The notes under the pieces: generated by a model
What the model was told of the DNA's origin: nothing
Databases searched by the model: none
What the model saw: only the letters and a program-made list of their open reading frames with translations
In this document: positions 26,137 to 35,366 of the stretch, in pieces
Position numbering within the stretch: the first letter of the stretch is position 1
Layout of the letters: the number at the start of each line of letters is the position of its first letter
Source of the DNA: an uncultured Fodinibius sp.
GTDB taxonomy: Bacteria > Bacteroidota > Rhodothermia > Balneolales > Balneolaceae
NCBI GenBank assembly: GCA_913056235.1
Contig: CAJXMW010000002.1
Coordinates: forward strand, 186,001-250,000
Length of the DNA stretch: 64,000 nt
Direction of reading: 5' to 3'
Translations under genes and position numbers: made by a program

Positions 26137-28311
26137 TTAGTCGACCAGCGATAGTCCAATGCGTCCGCGCTCCAGATCCAGCGACACAATTTTGAGTTCT
26201 AAGATGTCGCCAACCGATACAATATCGTGGGGATCATCAACTCTTCGATCAGCCATTTTTGAGATGTGCAGAAGGCCGTCTTGCTTGACGCCAATATCTA
26301 CAAAAGCGCCGAAGTCAACAACGTTGCGAACGGTGCCTTCGACCCCCTGCCCAACACTCAAATCTTCCATCTTCATGATGTCTTCTCTGAGCACTGGTTT
26401 GGGTAGAGATTCCCGCGGGTCGCGACCTGGCTTTTGAAGGTTCTCAATGATCAGTTCAAGGGTCGGAATTCCCACCCCTATTTGGTCGGCAACCTGCTCT
26501 TTGTCGATGTTCTCAAACTTCTTGGCAATGGCCTCAGTTTGGTCGTTCAAATTGTCGAGATTAATGTCGAAAAGATTGCACAATTTTTCGGTGGCTTCAT
26601 AGCTTTCCGGGTGGATAGCTGTGTTGTCGAGCGGATTATCGGATTCCGGTATTCGCATAAATCCGGCCGCCTGTTGGAAGCGAAAATCCCCAACGCCGCT
26701 AATTTCTTTGATTTGCTTGCGATCTGAGAAGATACCGTCGGTCTCCCGACGTTCAACTATGTTCTTGGCCACCCGGCTGCTCAGACCGGAAATACGAGCC
26801 AATAACGGCGCGCTTGCCGTGTTTAGGTTAACGCCCACCTGGTTTACGCAGCTTTCGACCACATCATCAAGTGATTGTGCCAGCTGGTTCTGATTCACAT
26901 CGTGCTGGTATAATCCCACGCCAATTGATTTTGGGTCGATCTTGACGAGTTCGGCCAGCGGATCCTGCACGCGGCGAGCAATGGAGATGTTGCCGCGCTG
27001 AGCTGCTTCCAAATCAGGAAATTCTTCAGCTGCCACTTTTGATGCCGAATAAACGGAAGCCCCGGCCTCGTTCACAATCATGTAGCTGAGTTCTTCGTCG
27101 GGATGCTTCTCTTTTCGTTTCTGGATAAAGTTGGCAATAATCTGCTCGGTCTCGCGGCTGGCTGTACCGTTTCCGATGGCGATGAGGTTGACGTCGTATT
27201 TGTCAATTAATGCACTATACACTTTTTCGGCTTCTGCCACTTTCTTCTGCGGAGGGGTAGGATAGGTGGTCGTGCCTTCGAGATACTTACCTGTTTCGTC
27301 AACCACGGCTACTTTGCATCCTGATTTATAAGCCGGATCGATTCCCATCACTACTTTATGATCCAGTGGTGGCTGCATCAGTAGATTAGACAGATTCTTA
27401 GCAAAGGTCTCGATGGCATGCTGGTCGGCCTTCTCGGTGAGCTGGTTGCGCAGCTCGCGCTCCAGCGAAGGAAACAGCAATCGTTTGTAGGCATCTTCCA
27501 CAGCATCCTGCAACTTGGGGACAAAAATGCTCATCTCGTTCTCAATGACCACATCATCGATATTCTCCAGTGTGATGTCATCCCAAAGCTCAACGTTTAC
27601 AAATAGTACGTTTTCGCGCTCCCCACGATTGATGGCCAGGATCTGGTACGGCTTCAGGTTTTTTGCTTTCTGGGAAAACTCGTAATAATCCTCAAAATTG
27701 GTACGTTCATCCACTGCCGGATTTTTCTCCGTCTTGATGACCGCGTGTTCCTGGAAGATATCACGCAGTTTTTCGCGCACCTCGGCCGACTCATTAATCC
27801 ATTCGGCAACGATATCCAGTGCGCCGTCCATGGCATCTTCGGCAGATTCCACTTCCTTTTCTTCATCCACAAACTTTGCGGCATGCTCCATGGGATCGCC
27901 CTTTTCGATCTCCTGTTCCCAGATGAGCTCAGCCAGCGGCTCCAATCCTTTCTCCTTTGCCATATCGCCCTTGGTGCGACGTTTGGGTTTGTAGGGCAGA
28001 TAAAGATCTTCGAGCGTGTTCAGGTCGGTGCACGATTTGATTTTTTCTTCCAGCTCCTCCGTTAGCTTGTCCTGCTCGTCAATGGTTTTCAGGATAGTCT
28101 GCTTGCGGTCTTCGAGGGTGCGATGGAATTCCAGCTTATCGCGCACGCTGCGGATTTGCTCTTCATCCAACCCACCTGTGGCTTCCTGTCGGTACCGAGC
28201 CAAAAAAGGCACTGTAGCCCCGTCATCCAAAAAATCAGCAACGCTGCTAACCTGTTTTGGTCGTAGATCTAGTTCTTGCGCAATACTTTTGTAAATCTGT
28301 GCGTCGGTCAT
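26137..28311 (-). CDS. tex: Tex family S1 RNA-binding transcription accessory protein
   Basis: 724 residues from the start chosen at 28311 (MTDAQIYKSIAQELDLRP); an in-frame upstream ATG at 28398 would add 29 residues that do not look like Tex and would overlap the divergent gene's leader. Domains in order: helical Tex N-terminal (about 1-190), central region, YqgF/RNase-H-like (VVMGIDPAYKSGCKVAVVDE, about 320-450), helix-hairpin-helix repeats (LLARISGLSSRVAKNIVERR), and a C-terminal S1 domain (GVEGTVRNVVDFGAFVDIG). Tex binds nucleic acids and associates with transcription and translation machinery in other bacteria. Length and domain order are normal. Confidence 0.93.
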   Translation of the reverse strand: MTDAQIYKSIAQELDLRPKQVSSVADFLDDGATVPFLARYRQEATGGLDEEQIRSVRDKLEFHRTLEDRKQTILKTIDEQDKLTEELEEKIKSCTDLNTLEDLYLPYKPKRRTKGDMAKEKGLEPLAELIWEQEIEKGDPMEHAAKFVDEEKEVESAEDAMDGALDIVAEWINESAEVREKLRDIFQEHAVIKTEKNPAVDERTNFEDYYEFSQKAKNLKPYQILAINRGERENVLFVNVELWDDITLENIDDVVIENEMSIFVPKLQDAVEDAYKRLLFPSLERELRNQLTEKADQHAIETFAKNLSNLLMQPPLDHKVVMGIDPAYKSGCKVAVVDETGKYLEGTTTYPTPPQKKVAEAEKVYSALIDKYDVNLIAIGNGTASRETEQIIANFIQKRKEKHPDEELSYMIVNEAGASVYSASKVAAEEFPDLEAAQRGNISIARRVQDPLAELVKIDPKSIGVGLYQHDVNQNQLAQSLDDVVESCVNQVGVNLNTASAPLLARISGLSSRVAKNIVERRETDGIFSDRKQIKEISGVGDFRFQQAAGFMRIPESDNPLDNTAIHPESYEATEKLCNLFDINLDNLNDQTEAIAKKFENIDKEQVADQIGVGIPTLELIIENLQKPGRDPRESLPKPVLREDIMKMEDLSVGQGVEGTVRNVVDFGAFVDIGVKQDGLLHISKMADRRVDDPHDIVSVGDILELKIVSLDLERGRIGLSLVD

Positions 28312-28417
28312 GTCGAGGTTTAAAACTAAAAGATTGGTATTACTTGATTCTGAATTTTGTCGTCTTAACTCTATATTTCGACTGCTGAAAATAGTCACCT
28401 TAGAACTTTATGTACAC

Positions 28418-29194
28418 ATGAATTTTGATCTAGATGCAATCCACCAATCGGCGATTAATATTGCAAAGCAAGGTGGAGCTCATACCCTCAAATATTTTAA
28501 CAAGTCATTTGATGTTGAACGTAAATCAGATGATTCGCCGGTAACTGTGGCCGATCGTGAAACCGAGTCAAAGATGCGGGATGCGATCTCGGAGCTGTTT
28601 CCCGATCACGGTATTGTAGGCGAAGAATTTGATGATCTGAATCCCGACAGCCCGGTGCAGTGGATTCTGGATCCCATTGACGGTACAAAATCTTTTATCC
28701 ACGGCGTGCCGCTATATACCACGCTTATTGGTGTGGTTGTGAATGGTGTGCCACAAGTGGGTATAATTTATGCGCCGGCACTGGATGAGCTCTGTGATGC
28801 CGCCAGGAACAAAGGGGCGCGCCTAAATGGGGAATCTTGCAGTGTACGTTCTTGTGATGATCTGGCCAGCGCAAGCTTTATGAGTACCGATTGTTACACC
28901 TCTGTAAAGTTTAATTACGGCGATGCCTTTGATACATTGGTCGAGAAAACCCGCATTCATCGTACGTGGGGGGACGCGTATGGACATATGCTCGTGGCTA
29001 CCGGGCGGGCCGACCTGATGTTTGATCCCATACTGAATATCTGGGATGCGGCGCCATTGCTTACCGTGATGAGGGAAGCTGGTGGCGTGTTTTGTGATAC
29101 GGAGGGGAACGAGACCATTGAATCGGGCAACGGCTTTTCTTGTAGTCGTGAACTTTTACCAGAGGTGCTTCAGGTATTCGCCGAAAATAGCTAG
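28418..29194 (+). CDS. hisN: inositol-monophosphatase-family phosphatase, HisN (histidinol-phosphatase) type
   Basis: 258 residues from the ATG at 28418 (MNFDLDAIHQSA); the frame is open upstream to 28310 but that part overlaps the tex start and has no family similarity. Metal-binding motifs are present: GIVGEEFD, the diagnostic WILDPIDGTKSFIHGVP and the C-terminal WDAAPLLTVMREAGG. The KSF after DPIDGT is typical of HisN, which removes phosphate from L-histidinol phosphate; inositol-phosphatase or 3'-phosphoadenosine activity are the alternatives. No other histidine genes are nearby. Transcribed divergently from tex with about 100 bp between the start codons. Confidence 0.85.
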   Translation: MNFDLDAIHQSAINIAKQGGAHTLKYFNKSFDVERKSDDSPVTVADRETESKMRDAISELFPDHGIVGEEFDDLNPDSPVQWILDPIDGTKSFIHGVPLYTTLIGVVVNGVPQVGIIYAPALDELCDAARNKGARLNGESCSVRSCDDLASASFMSTDCYTSVKFNYGDAFDTLVEKTRIHRTWGDAYGHMLVATGRADLMFDPILNIWDAAPLLTVMREAGGVFCDTEGNETIESGNGFSCSRELLPEVLQVFAENS

Positions 29195-29221
29195 TACAAA
29201 ACTTGCAGGATGTTATTCAAT

Positions 29222-29258
29222 AAAAAAGTGCAGTACACTTTGCAAGTATACTGCACTT
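29222..29258 (-). terminator. terminator of the alcohol dehydrogenase gene
   Basis: Perfect ten-pair stem (29226-29235 with 29249-29258). The A-run at 29222-29227 becomes a U-tract on the minus strand, so it stops the minus-strand gene ending at 29284; on the plus strand the T-tail is poor. Confidence 0.8.
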
Positions 29259-29283
29259 ATGAACGATTGAGCTGAAAGTTAAA

Positions 29284-30297
29284 TCACATTTCGAGTACGA
29301 CCCGAAAGCGAGCCTCATTGTTGATCATTCGATCGTAAGCTTCGTTGGCTTCTTCGAGTGGAAAGGCCTCGATCTTTGGCGTGATGTTGGTCATAGCGCT
29401 GAAATCGAGGGTATCCTCGGAATCTTTGGCGTCACCGCTGGGCCATCCGGTGATGGATTTACGTCCCATGATAAGCTGCATCGGTGCCACTTCGATAGGT
29501 TCAGTAGTTGCGCCAACAACCATCACCGTACCATTGCGGCCAAGTCCATTAACGACGGACGAAATCGCATCGCTGTTCGGTGCAGTTGCCAGTATCACAT
29601 CAGCACCGCCCATGGCCTGTAGTTCTTCAGCAGGATCGTTGGTTTCGGTATCAATATATTCATGAGCACCAAGGCCATAAGCGAGCTCCTCTTTTTCGGT
29701 GCCGCGCGATAGTGCAACCACCTTGCATCCAAATTTATTGGCATATTGCACGCCCAGGTGTCCGAGTCCGCCAATACCTTGCACGGCTACTACGTCTCCC
29801 GGCTCAAGATCACTGTTGCGGAGTGCATTAAAAGTGGTAATACCAGCACAGAGTAAAGGTGCTGCTTCACTTGAATCAAGTTCTTCAGGGATGCCAGCCA
29901 GCGCATTCTGTGGCGCCGTCATATATTCGGCATAGCCGCCATCAAAATGGATGCCAGTGATCTGTGCGTTTTCGCAGTTGATGAAATCGCCATTGCGGCA
30001 CGCTTCGCACTCGTAGCAATGTCCGCCGTGCCAGCCTACGCCTACGCGCTGACCTTCGTTCCAGCTGGTTACATCGCTGCCGACTTCTTCGATGGTTCCG
30101 ATCACTTCGTGTCCTGGTGTCCGGGGATATTCGATGCCCGGCATCAAACCATCTTTGACAAATGCATCGCTGTGACAGATTCCACAGGCTTGCACGTTGA
30201 TTAAAACCTCATCCTCAGAAGGAGAGGGGATTTCTGTTTCAACGGGCTCAAAATCAGCGCCCGGTTCAGGTACTTGCATTGCTTTCATGGAAGCCAT
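29284..30297 (-). CDS. zinc-dependent alcohol dehydrogenase (MDR superfamily)
   Basis: A 337-residue medium-chain dehydrogenase. The catalytic zinc site is shown by Cys41 in CGICHSDAF and His63/Glu64 in TPGHEVIG; the structural zinc lobe has Cys94, Cys97, Cys100 and Cys108 (CYECEACRNGDFINC). The NAD(P)-binding Rossmann motif is VQGIGGLGHLGVQYAN. It interconverts alcohols and aldehydes; the short length and motif spacing fit the AdhP/YahK-like group. It is a single gene between a 3' terminator and a promoter region shared with the divergent M1-like gene. Confidence 0.92.
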   Translation of the reverse strand: MASMKAMQVPEPGADFEPVETEIPSPSEDEVLINVQACGICHSDAFVKDGLMPGIEYPRTPGHEVIGTIEEVGSDVTSWNEGQRVGVGWHGGHCYECEACRNGDFINCENAQITGIHFDGGYAEYMTAPQNALAGIPEELDSSEAAPLLCAGITTFNALRNSDLEPGDVVAVQGIGGLGHLGVQYANKFGCKVVALSRGTEKEELAYGLGAHEYIDTETNDPAEELQAMGGADVILATAPNSDAISSVVNGLGRNGTVMVVGATTEPIEVAPMQLIMGRKSITGWPSGDAKDSEDTLDFSAMTNITPKIEAFPLEEANEAYDRMINNEARFRVVLEM

Positions 30298-30422
30298 AAC
30301 TGTTTATTTTGATGTTAAACTTTTCGATATGTTGGTAACAGAATTTGGGCTGTAATCATTTGGGAATCGTGGAACAAAAATAAATTGACTAACTAAAATT
30401 TATCGGAAAGCATAAGACTCCT

Positions 30423-30430
30423 TATATTTG
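30423..30430 (+). promoter_or_regulatory. Bacteroidota-type -7 box TATATTTG
   Basis: Perfect match to TAnnTTTG, 60 bp before the M1-like gene start. No TTG box is found at the expected -33 spacing, so the call rests on the -7 box alone. Confidence 0.35.
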
Positions 30431-30490
30431 GTCGTTTCAACGGTAGGTTTTCAGTAAATAAGGAAGCGACAGTTAATCACACATTATTAT

Positions 30491-32842
30491 ATGTTCAGAT
30501 TTAGCATTACCAAAAAATTATTTCGCATTGGCATTGCCGCTATACTCACCCTGGCTTTTTCAATAAACTTCAGCACGTTACAGGCCCAGTCATTTGATCA
30601 TGAATCATATCCAAAGCTGGATTTTGATTTCAAGAGTTTAACACTGGATCTGGGGATACAACCCCAAAATCTACGTATCGACGGAGCCGCCACTTACCAG
30701 ATTGAGGCTAATGTAAATCAAGCCGATACCGTAATACTCTATACCGCGCATATGGATATTAGCACTGTATCGGTTGATGGCAACAACGTGGATTACAGCT
30801 TACACAACGACTCGCTTTTTGTGTCACTTGCCGAGCCGTCCAAAGTGGGCGAACAACACGAGCTGTTTATCCGCTATTCGGGGAATACCAAGTTTGGACT
30901 GCTAAAAGATGTCCATGGCACAGTATGGACATCCCAACTTCCCAAAGCACAGCGACACTGGGTGCCTATTGTTGACAATCCTCATGTTGAGCTGACCACC
31001 ACGTTTAATATTTCAGTTCCGGCCGGTTACCAAGTGTGGGCTACAGGGAAGAAGACGAACCAAGAGGCCACCTCGGTGGATGTGATGAAGTATCGGTTCA
31101 AATCAGATGAGCAAGTGCCGGCTTCCAGCCTGGCAATGGCTGTCGGTAAGTTCGATACGAAATCAACCTCGTTTGGTGCAAAAAAGATCAACCTGGCGGT
31201 AGAGAAAGCCCTCTCAGATTCGGTTGATGCCCAGCAGTTGTTGCAGGATGCCTATGGTTTTGCAAAAATAGCAGAAGATAGTCTGCAGCATGAATTTCCG
31301 TTTTCGCGGTTAAATATTTTAGTGCTTGGTGATCACATGGGTGAAACCAAGCAGTGGGGGGCTGCGACTGTTGTTGTGTATGAAAATTTAGGGAACCTGA
31401 ATGCCCAAATTCGGCGCGGAATCCTGGCCCAGTGGTTTGGAATATATCAGCGTGAAGCCCAGTGGAGCCAGGGTGATGCTATCTCGCTATACCAGAGCCA
31501 AAGTTACCACTCTCTGACTGATAGCACTATGTTCTTGAAGAGAACTCAGATACCAGATATGCCGGCAAGTGTGTACGATGCATTTGGGGTTAAAACCTGG
31601 AACGGTTGGCTCAAGAGCTGGGATGACAAGCAACAGGGTCGCCGCAGAAGTGTTATGGCTGAGGCTCGGAACCAGATTCTAGCTAGCGGTGCTTCGGTAA
31701 TCACATGGCATGATTATGCCGAGTTTTGGTATCGCCAAAGCGGCCAACCCCTGTTTGATATCCCAGAGATGAGTTTCACCAAGAAAACCCCTAGTGGTGA
31801 TTCCGAAACCGCGGATTCGGTGGCTTACCGGGTGGTATACCGGTTAAATCAGGCCGAAGGAGAGCTTAAGCTCAAGTTTGAGGCCAAACACGGCATGTAT
31901 AAAGAGCTTACCACCATAGATGCCTATGAAGTGCATCCCAATAAAACCGATACGGTGGAGGTGACCTTTACGGGCCGCAAGGATTCTGTGATGTTGCAAG
32001 TAGATCCTATGATCAGCACGCTGCGTTTGGATGCACCGGATCACCCAGAATTGTATTTGGATGAATACAAGCCGGCCCCATTTTTGATCCATGAGCTTCG
32101 GAATGCACAAACTGTTGAGCAACGAGCTTCTGCAGCCGCGAAGCTGGGTTTTCATACTAATAATCCTGATCTGCAGTTGGCGATCAAGGATTTTATGAAT
32201 AAAGAGACTGATCCGACAGTGAGGGCGGCACTGCTTAGTTCGCTGGCTGATATCACCAATGGTGCGGCGGGAACGGAGGAGACGTTTTTGCAAGTCCTAG
32301 ACTCAGAACATCTGCCGATTAGAAATTCTGCATTGATGGCTTTGCAGAATTATAAAAATAACGCCACTGTACGTGAGCGTGTGCAGCAGTTTGCTGAAAA
32401 TACGGCTTCGTTGCAGCAATTTCGTAAAGCAGTGCAAGTCTATTCGACTATTGTTTCGCCTGAACAATTCCGCAACTTTACCGAGACCACCACGCAACAG
32501 GATTCGGCGGGCCATCGCTCGATATTTGTTATTCAGCAGCTAGCCAACATGGGCGAAGTTGAGCAGGCGGTTGCTCAGGCGGGGCTGTTTACAAGTGATG
32601 AATATGATTATGATGTGCGTAGCACGGCCTTGAAAATGTTAATTCAGTACGATCATACGCCCGCTGATTGGTTGTCGAGAGCGGAAACATTGCTAAATAC
32701 TTCTGATCCAAGAATTCGTTTTTTGGTAATTAAAGGACTGGCACGAAATCAGAATAAGGAAGTCCAGGATTTCTTGTCGTCCTATGAGCAGGACGAGTAT
32801 GACGCTCGAGTTCAAAAGCAGATTAAGAGTATTCTGCAATAA
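30491..32842 (+). CDS. secreted M1 aminopeptidase-like protein lacking the zinc-binding motif
   Basis: A 783-residue protein with a signal peptide (cleavage after LQAQ, about residue 33). The layout is that of M1 peptidases: N-terminal beta-sandwich (about 40-230), a peptidase-like domain, then HEAT-like helices (about 550-780). But where M1 enzymes have HExxH followed by QWFG, this one reads RGILA-QWFG (residues 309-317), so both zinc histidines and the catalytic glutamate are gone. The GAMEN loop is replaced by WGAATVVVYEN (289-299). It is therefore probably a non-enzymatic binding or scaffold protein in the periplasm. Followed by a long hairpin. The M1 relation is an inference from segment order and the QWFG anchor. 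Confidence 0.75.
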   Translation: MFRFSITKKLFRIGIAAILTLAFSINFSTLQAQSFDHESYPKLDFDFKSLTLDLGIQPQNLRIDGAATYQIEANVNQADTVILYTAHMDISTVSVDGNNVDYSLHNDSLFVSLAEPSKVGEQHELFIRYSGNTKFGLLKDVHGTVWTSQLPKAQRHWVPIVDNPHVELTTTFNISVPAGYQVWATGKKTNQEATSVDVMKYRFKSDEQVPASSLAMAVGKFDTKSTSFGAKKINLAVEKALSDSVDAQQLLQDAYGFAKIAEDSLQHEFPFSRLNILVLGDHMGETKQWGAATVVVYENLGNLNAQIRRGILAQWFGIYQREAQWSQGDAISLYQSQSYHSLTDSTMFLKRTQIPDMPASVYDAFGVKTWNGWLKSWDDKQQGRRRSVMAEARNQILASGASVITWHDYAEFWYRQSGQPLFDIPEMSFTKKTPSGDSETADSVAYRVVYRLNQAEGELKLKFEAKHGMYKELTTIDAYEVHPNKTDTVEVTFTGRKDSVMLQVDPMISTLRLDAPDHPELYLDEYKPAPFLIHELRNAQTVEQRASAAAKLGFHTNNPDLQLAIKDFMNKETDPTVRAALLSSLADITNGAAGTEETFLQVLDSEHLPIRNSALMALQNYKNNATVRERVQQFAENTASLQQFRKAVQVYSTIVSPEQFRNFTETTTQQDSAGHRSIFVIQQLANMGEVEQAVAQAGLFTSDEYDYDVRSTALKMLIQYDHTPADWLSRAETLLNTSDPRIRFLVIKGLARNQNKEVQDFLSSYEQDEYDARVQKQIKSILQ

Positions 32843-32890
32843 TTAAGTAATCTGGACCGACTGCAAGGTGGTCTATGATATGTATTCCAT

Positions 32891-32936
32891 ATGAGAAACG
32901 CTGTCAGGTCCTGTGGATGCTGACAGCGTTTCTCAT
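32891..32936. terminator. long perfect hairpin between converging genes
   Basis: Seventeen perfect base pairs (32891-32907 with 32920-32936) around a twelve-base loop. There is no T-run, so it may be a bidirectional stop or mRNA-stabilising structure between the M1-like gene and the ABC exporter operon. Confidence 0.6.
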
Positions 32937-32957
32937 TACTCACTACTCATTACTAGC

Positions 32958-34262
32958 TTACTCCTTAATCCACTTCATAAGTTCTTTCCAGTTGGCGCTC
33001 TTGCCGTAACTGAGAATACCTACACTATAAATTTTGGCGCTCAGCCACATCGTACCAATAAAGGTGCCAATCATCAACAATATGGATAACCCAATTTGCC
33101 AAAAGGGCACATCGGTTATTGCAATGCGTGTAATCATCACGATGGGAGTACAAAAGGGAATAAGCGAGCCCACAATCGAGAGCATGCCGTCAGGATTTTC
33201 CATCGCACGGAACATGATGAAATACCCGATAAAAATGGGCACCATAATTGGGAACATGTACTGCTGGGTATCAGCTTCGGAATCAACCGCGGAGCCCAGA
33301 GCAGCAAAGATGGCGCTGTAAATCAGGTAGCCCAGCAGGAAGAAAATGATAAAATAGATGATCAGTGATGCGTCGATTGGCGGTATAGAAAATATTTCAG
33401 GATCTAGGGCAGGCGAAGCCTGGGCAGCTTGGTCGGCATTGGCCAGGTTTTCTTTCATATCGGGCGTCATAAACATCTGTGCCACCGGACCGGCCGCCAT
33501 GCCCAGACCTATTAGTGTGGTAATCCAGATGGTGAGTTGCGTAAGTGCTAAAGCACCAATGCCGCCCATCTTGCCCAAAAGTAGTTCAATGGGTTTAACA
33601 GATGAGGCAATGACCTCGATAATACGGTTGGTTTTTTCCTCGATAACACTGCGGGTGATGAGTCCACCATAGCCCGATATTGAGCCAAAAATAATGAAGC
33701 CCATGGCAAGGCCAACGACCGTCATAAAGCCGGTATCAGAATCCGTTTCCTTACCTTCTTTGGTGAGCTTGCGCATCTCGAGGGTGATCTGACTTTCGTA
33801 AATTTTTTGCACATCATCCGAGACGTTGGCCCGCGCCAGCCGTTCATTTCGTATGACCTCTCGCAGATCCGATTTGATGGTTTGTTGCAGGCCTAATCCG
33901 CCCGATCCGCCGGAGACAAACTCGGGGTTGGCATTGCCGGTGATGTGATCCTCATTCAGGATGACATAGCCGTCGACTTCCTGTTCTTGAACCAGCGCAC
34001 GTAGCGAGTCCTGCGGAATTTTAGAAAAATCCTCATATCGTTCCGGGGAAATTTCTGTCAGCCGCGGATACAGCACTTCGGTTTGATCCACAATACCGAT
34101 GGTCCGATCGGTGTCAGAATCCCAAACGCTTATGCCAATGACAATACCGATAAAAGCGATCATCCCCACAGGTATGAGAATGGTAGCCAAAATAAATGCT
34201 TTCGAACGGATGCGGGTCATGTATTCCCGCTTGAGAACGAGTAAAATTTGGTGCAAACTCAT
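32958..34262 (-). CDS. ABC-2 type transporter permease (NatB-like)
   Basis: A 434-residue inner-membrane protein. One hydrophobic helix near residues 22-48 precedes a large extracytoplasmic domain (about 50-175) and five or six clustered helices follow (about 180-420), the pattern of ABC-2/NatB-type permeases. The YMTRIRSKAFILATILIPV start is characteristic. It sits five bp downstream of the ATPase gene, forming a two-gene exporter. NatAB of Bacillus extrudes sodium, which would suit a halophile, but many homologues move other substrates; the assignment to sodium is inference. Confidence 0.87.
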   Translation of the reverse strand: MSLHQILLVLKREYMTRIRSKAFILATILIPVGMIAFIGIVIGISVWDSDTDRTIGIVDQTEVLYPRLTEISPERYEDFSKIPQDSLRALVQEQEVDGYVILNEDHITGNANPEFVSGGSGGLGLQQTIKSDLREVIRNERLARANVSDDVQKIYESQITLEMRKLTKEGKETDSDTGFMTVVGLAMGFIIFGSISGYGGLITRSVIEEKTNRIIEVIASSVKPIELLLGKMGGIGALALTQLTIWITTLIGLGMAAGPVAQMFMTPDMKENLANADQAAQASPALDPEIFSIPPIDASLIIYFIIFFLLGYLIYSAIFAALGSAVDSEADTQQYMFPIMVPIFIGYFIMFRAMENPDGMLSIVGSLIPFCTPIVMITRIAITDVPFWQIGLSILLMIGTFIGTMWLSAKIYSVGILSYGKSANWKELMKWIKE

Positions 34263-34267
34263 ATTTC

Positions 34268-35188
34268 TTATCCTAATTCATTTGGATTAATATTATCTTC
34301 TCCGACGGTAGAGATGAAAATCTCGGTGAGAGAGGGTTCGACGCGCTCAAACTTGTAGATTTCAGCGTGATCCATGGCTGTTTTCAAGATATCCTGCATG
34401 TGTTGACCATTGAGAACACGTATTTCGGCAAAATTAGTCGAGCGATTGTTGATACGTACATCCTCGAGCTTGTCCAGGAAGCTGGCGTCTCCTTCGAACT
34501 CAATATTAATCGTGTTTTTGCCAAACTTCTGTTTAATATTGCGCAAATTCCCCTTTAATACTGCTCTGCCTTTATTAAACAGGCAGATTTCGTCGCACAT
34601 CTGTTCGACCTGTTCCATGCGGTGAGTCGAGAACAAGATCGTATTTCCCTTGTCCCTGAGTTCAATTACAATCTCTTTAAGCATTTCGCTGTTGATGGGA
34701 TCAAGTCCACTAAATGGCTCATCAAAAATATAAATATCAGGATTGTGAGCGATGGTGGCGATAAACTGGATTTTTTGCGACATTCCCTTCGAGAGCTCTC
34801 CAATTTCTTTGTGATACCAGTCAGTAGCTTCAAAGCGGTCGAGCCAATAGCGCGTTTTTTCCTTGGCTTCGGCATGCGAGAGTCCCTTGAGTTGGGCCAG
34901 GTAAATAAGTTGTTCGCCAACCTTCATTTTTTTATACAGCCCGCGCTCTTCCGGCATGTAGCCGATCATACTCTGCGTCTCTGAGCTTACTTTCATCCCA
35001 TTGATGGTTACCGTGCCACTGTCAGCAATCAAAATATGATTGATGATGCGAATTGCGGTTGTTTTACCCGCACCATTGGGCCCAAGCAGACCAAAAATAC
35101 GTCCCTTGGGGATCTCAAAACTCACATCGCGTACCGCTTGAGTATCCCCAAATGATTTGTTGATATTTTGAACTTCAATAACAGCCAT
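34268..35188 (-). CDS. ABC transporter ATP-binding protein (NatA-like)
   Basis: A 306-residue ATPase with Walker A LLGPNGAGKTTAIRII, the signature LSKGMSQKIQF, Walker B YIFDEPFSGLDP and the switch His in FSTHRMEQ. Beyond residue 215 is the C-terminal domain common in NatA/DrrA-type exporters. Its stop lies five bp before the permease start, so the two are translated from one mRNA. Promoter is in the 178 bp shared with divergent glgA. Confidence 0.92.
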   Translation of the reverse strand: MAVIEVQNINKSFGDTQAVRDVSFEIPKGRIFGLLGPNGAGKTTAIRIINHILIADSGTVTINGMKVSSETQSMIGYMPEERGLYKKMKVGEQLIYLAQLKGLSHAEAKEKTRYWLDRFEATDWYHKEIGELSKGMSQKIQFIATIAHNPDIYIFDEPFSGLDPINSEMLKEIVIELRDKGNTILFSTHRMEQVEQMCDEICLFNKGRAVLKGNLRNIKQKFGKNTINIEFEGDASFLDKLEDVRINNRSTNFAEIRVLNGQHMQDILKTAMDHAEIYKFERVEPSLTEIFISTVGEDNINPNELG

Positions 35189-35366
35189 AAAAAAGAGTTT
35201 TATATTTTTAACTGATACCAGAAACTAGGACAAACTTCCCGATAAAGAAAGATTTTGATTGATGCTTAAAGTTTTGATTATTTCAATTTAATATTTCTTC
35301 GGTAATTTATTGTCACAAAAAGAATTATACTGATACGCTTTAATTTAAAATGAGTTGCATAACAAA

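Noticed and set aside
28312-28417. N-terminal extensions of tex and hisN across their shared intergenic region
   Set aside because: Both frames remain open by chance; the extra residues do not match either family and would make the genes overlap head to head.
32891-32936. 17-bp perfect inverted repeat as an insertion-sequence end
   Set aside because: The arms are only 12 bases apart, with no transposase or target duplication; a hairpin at a gene end is simpler.
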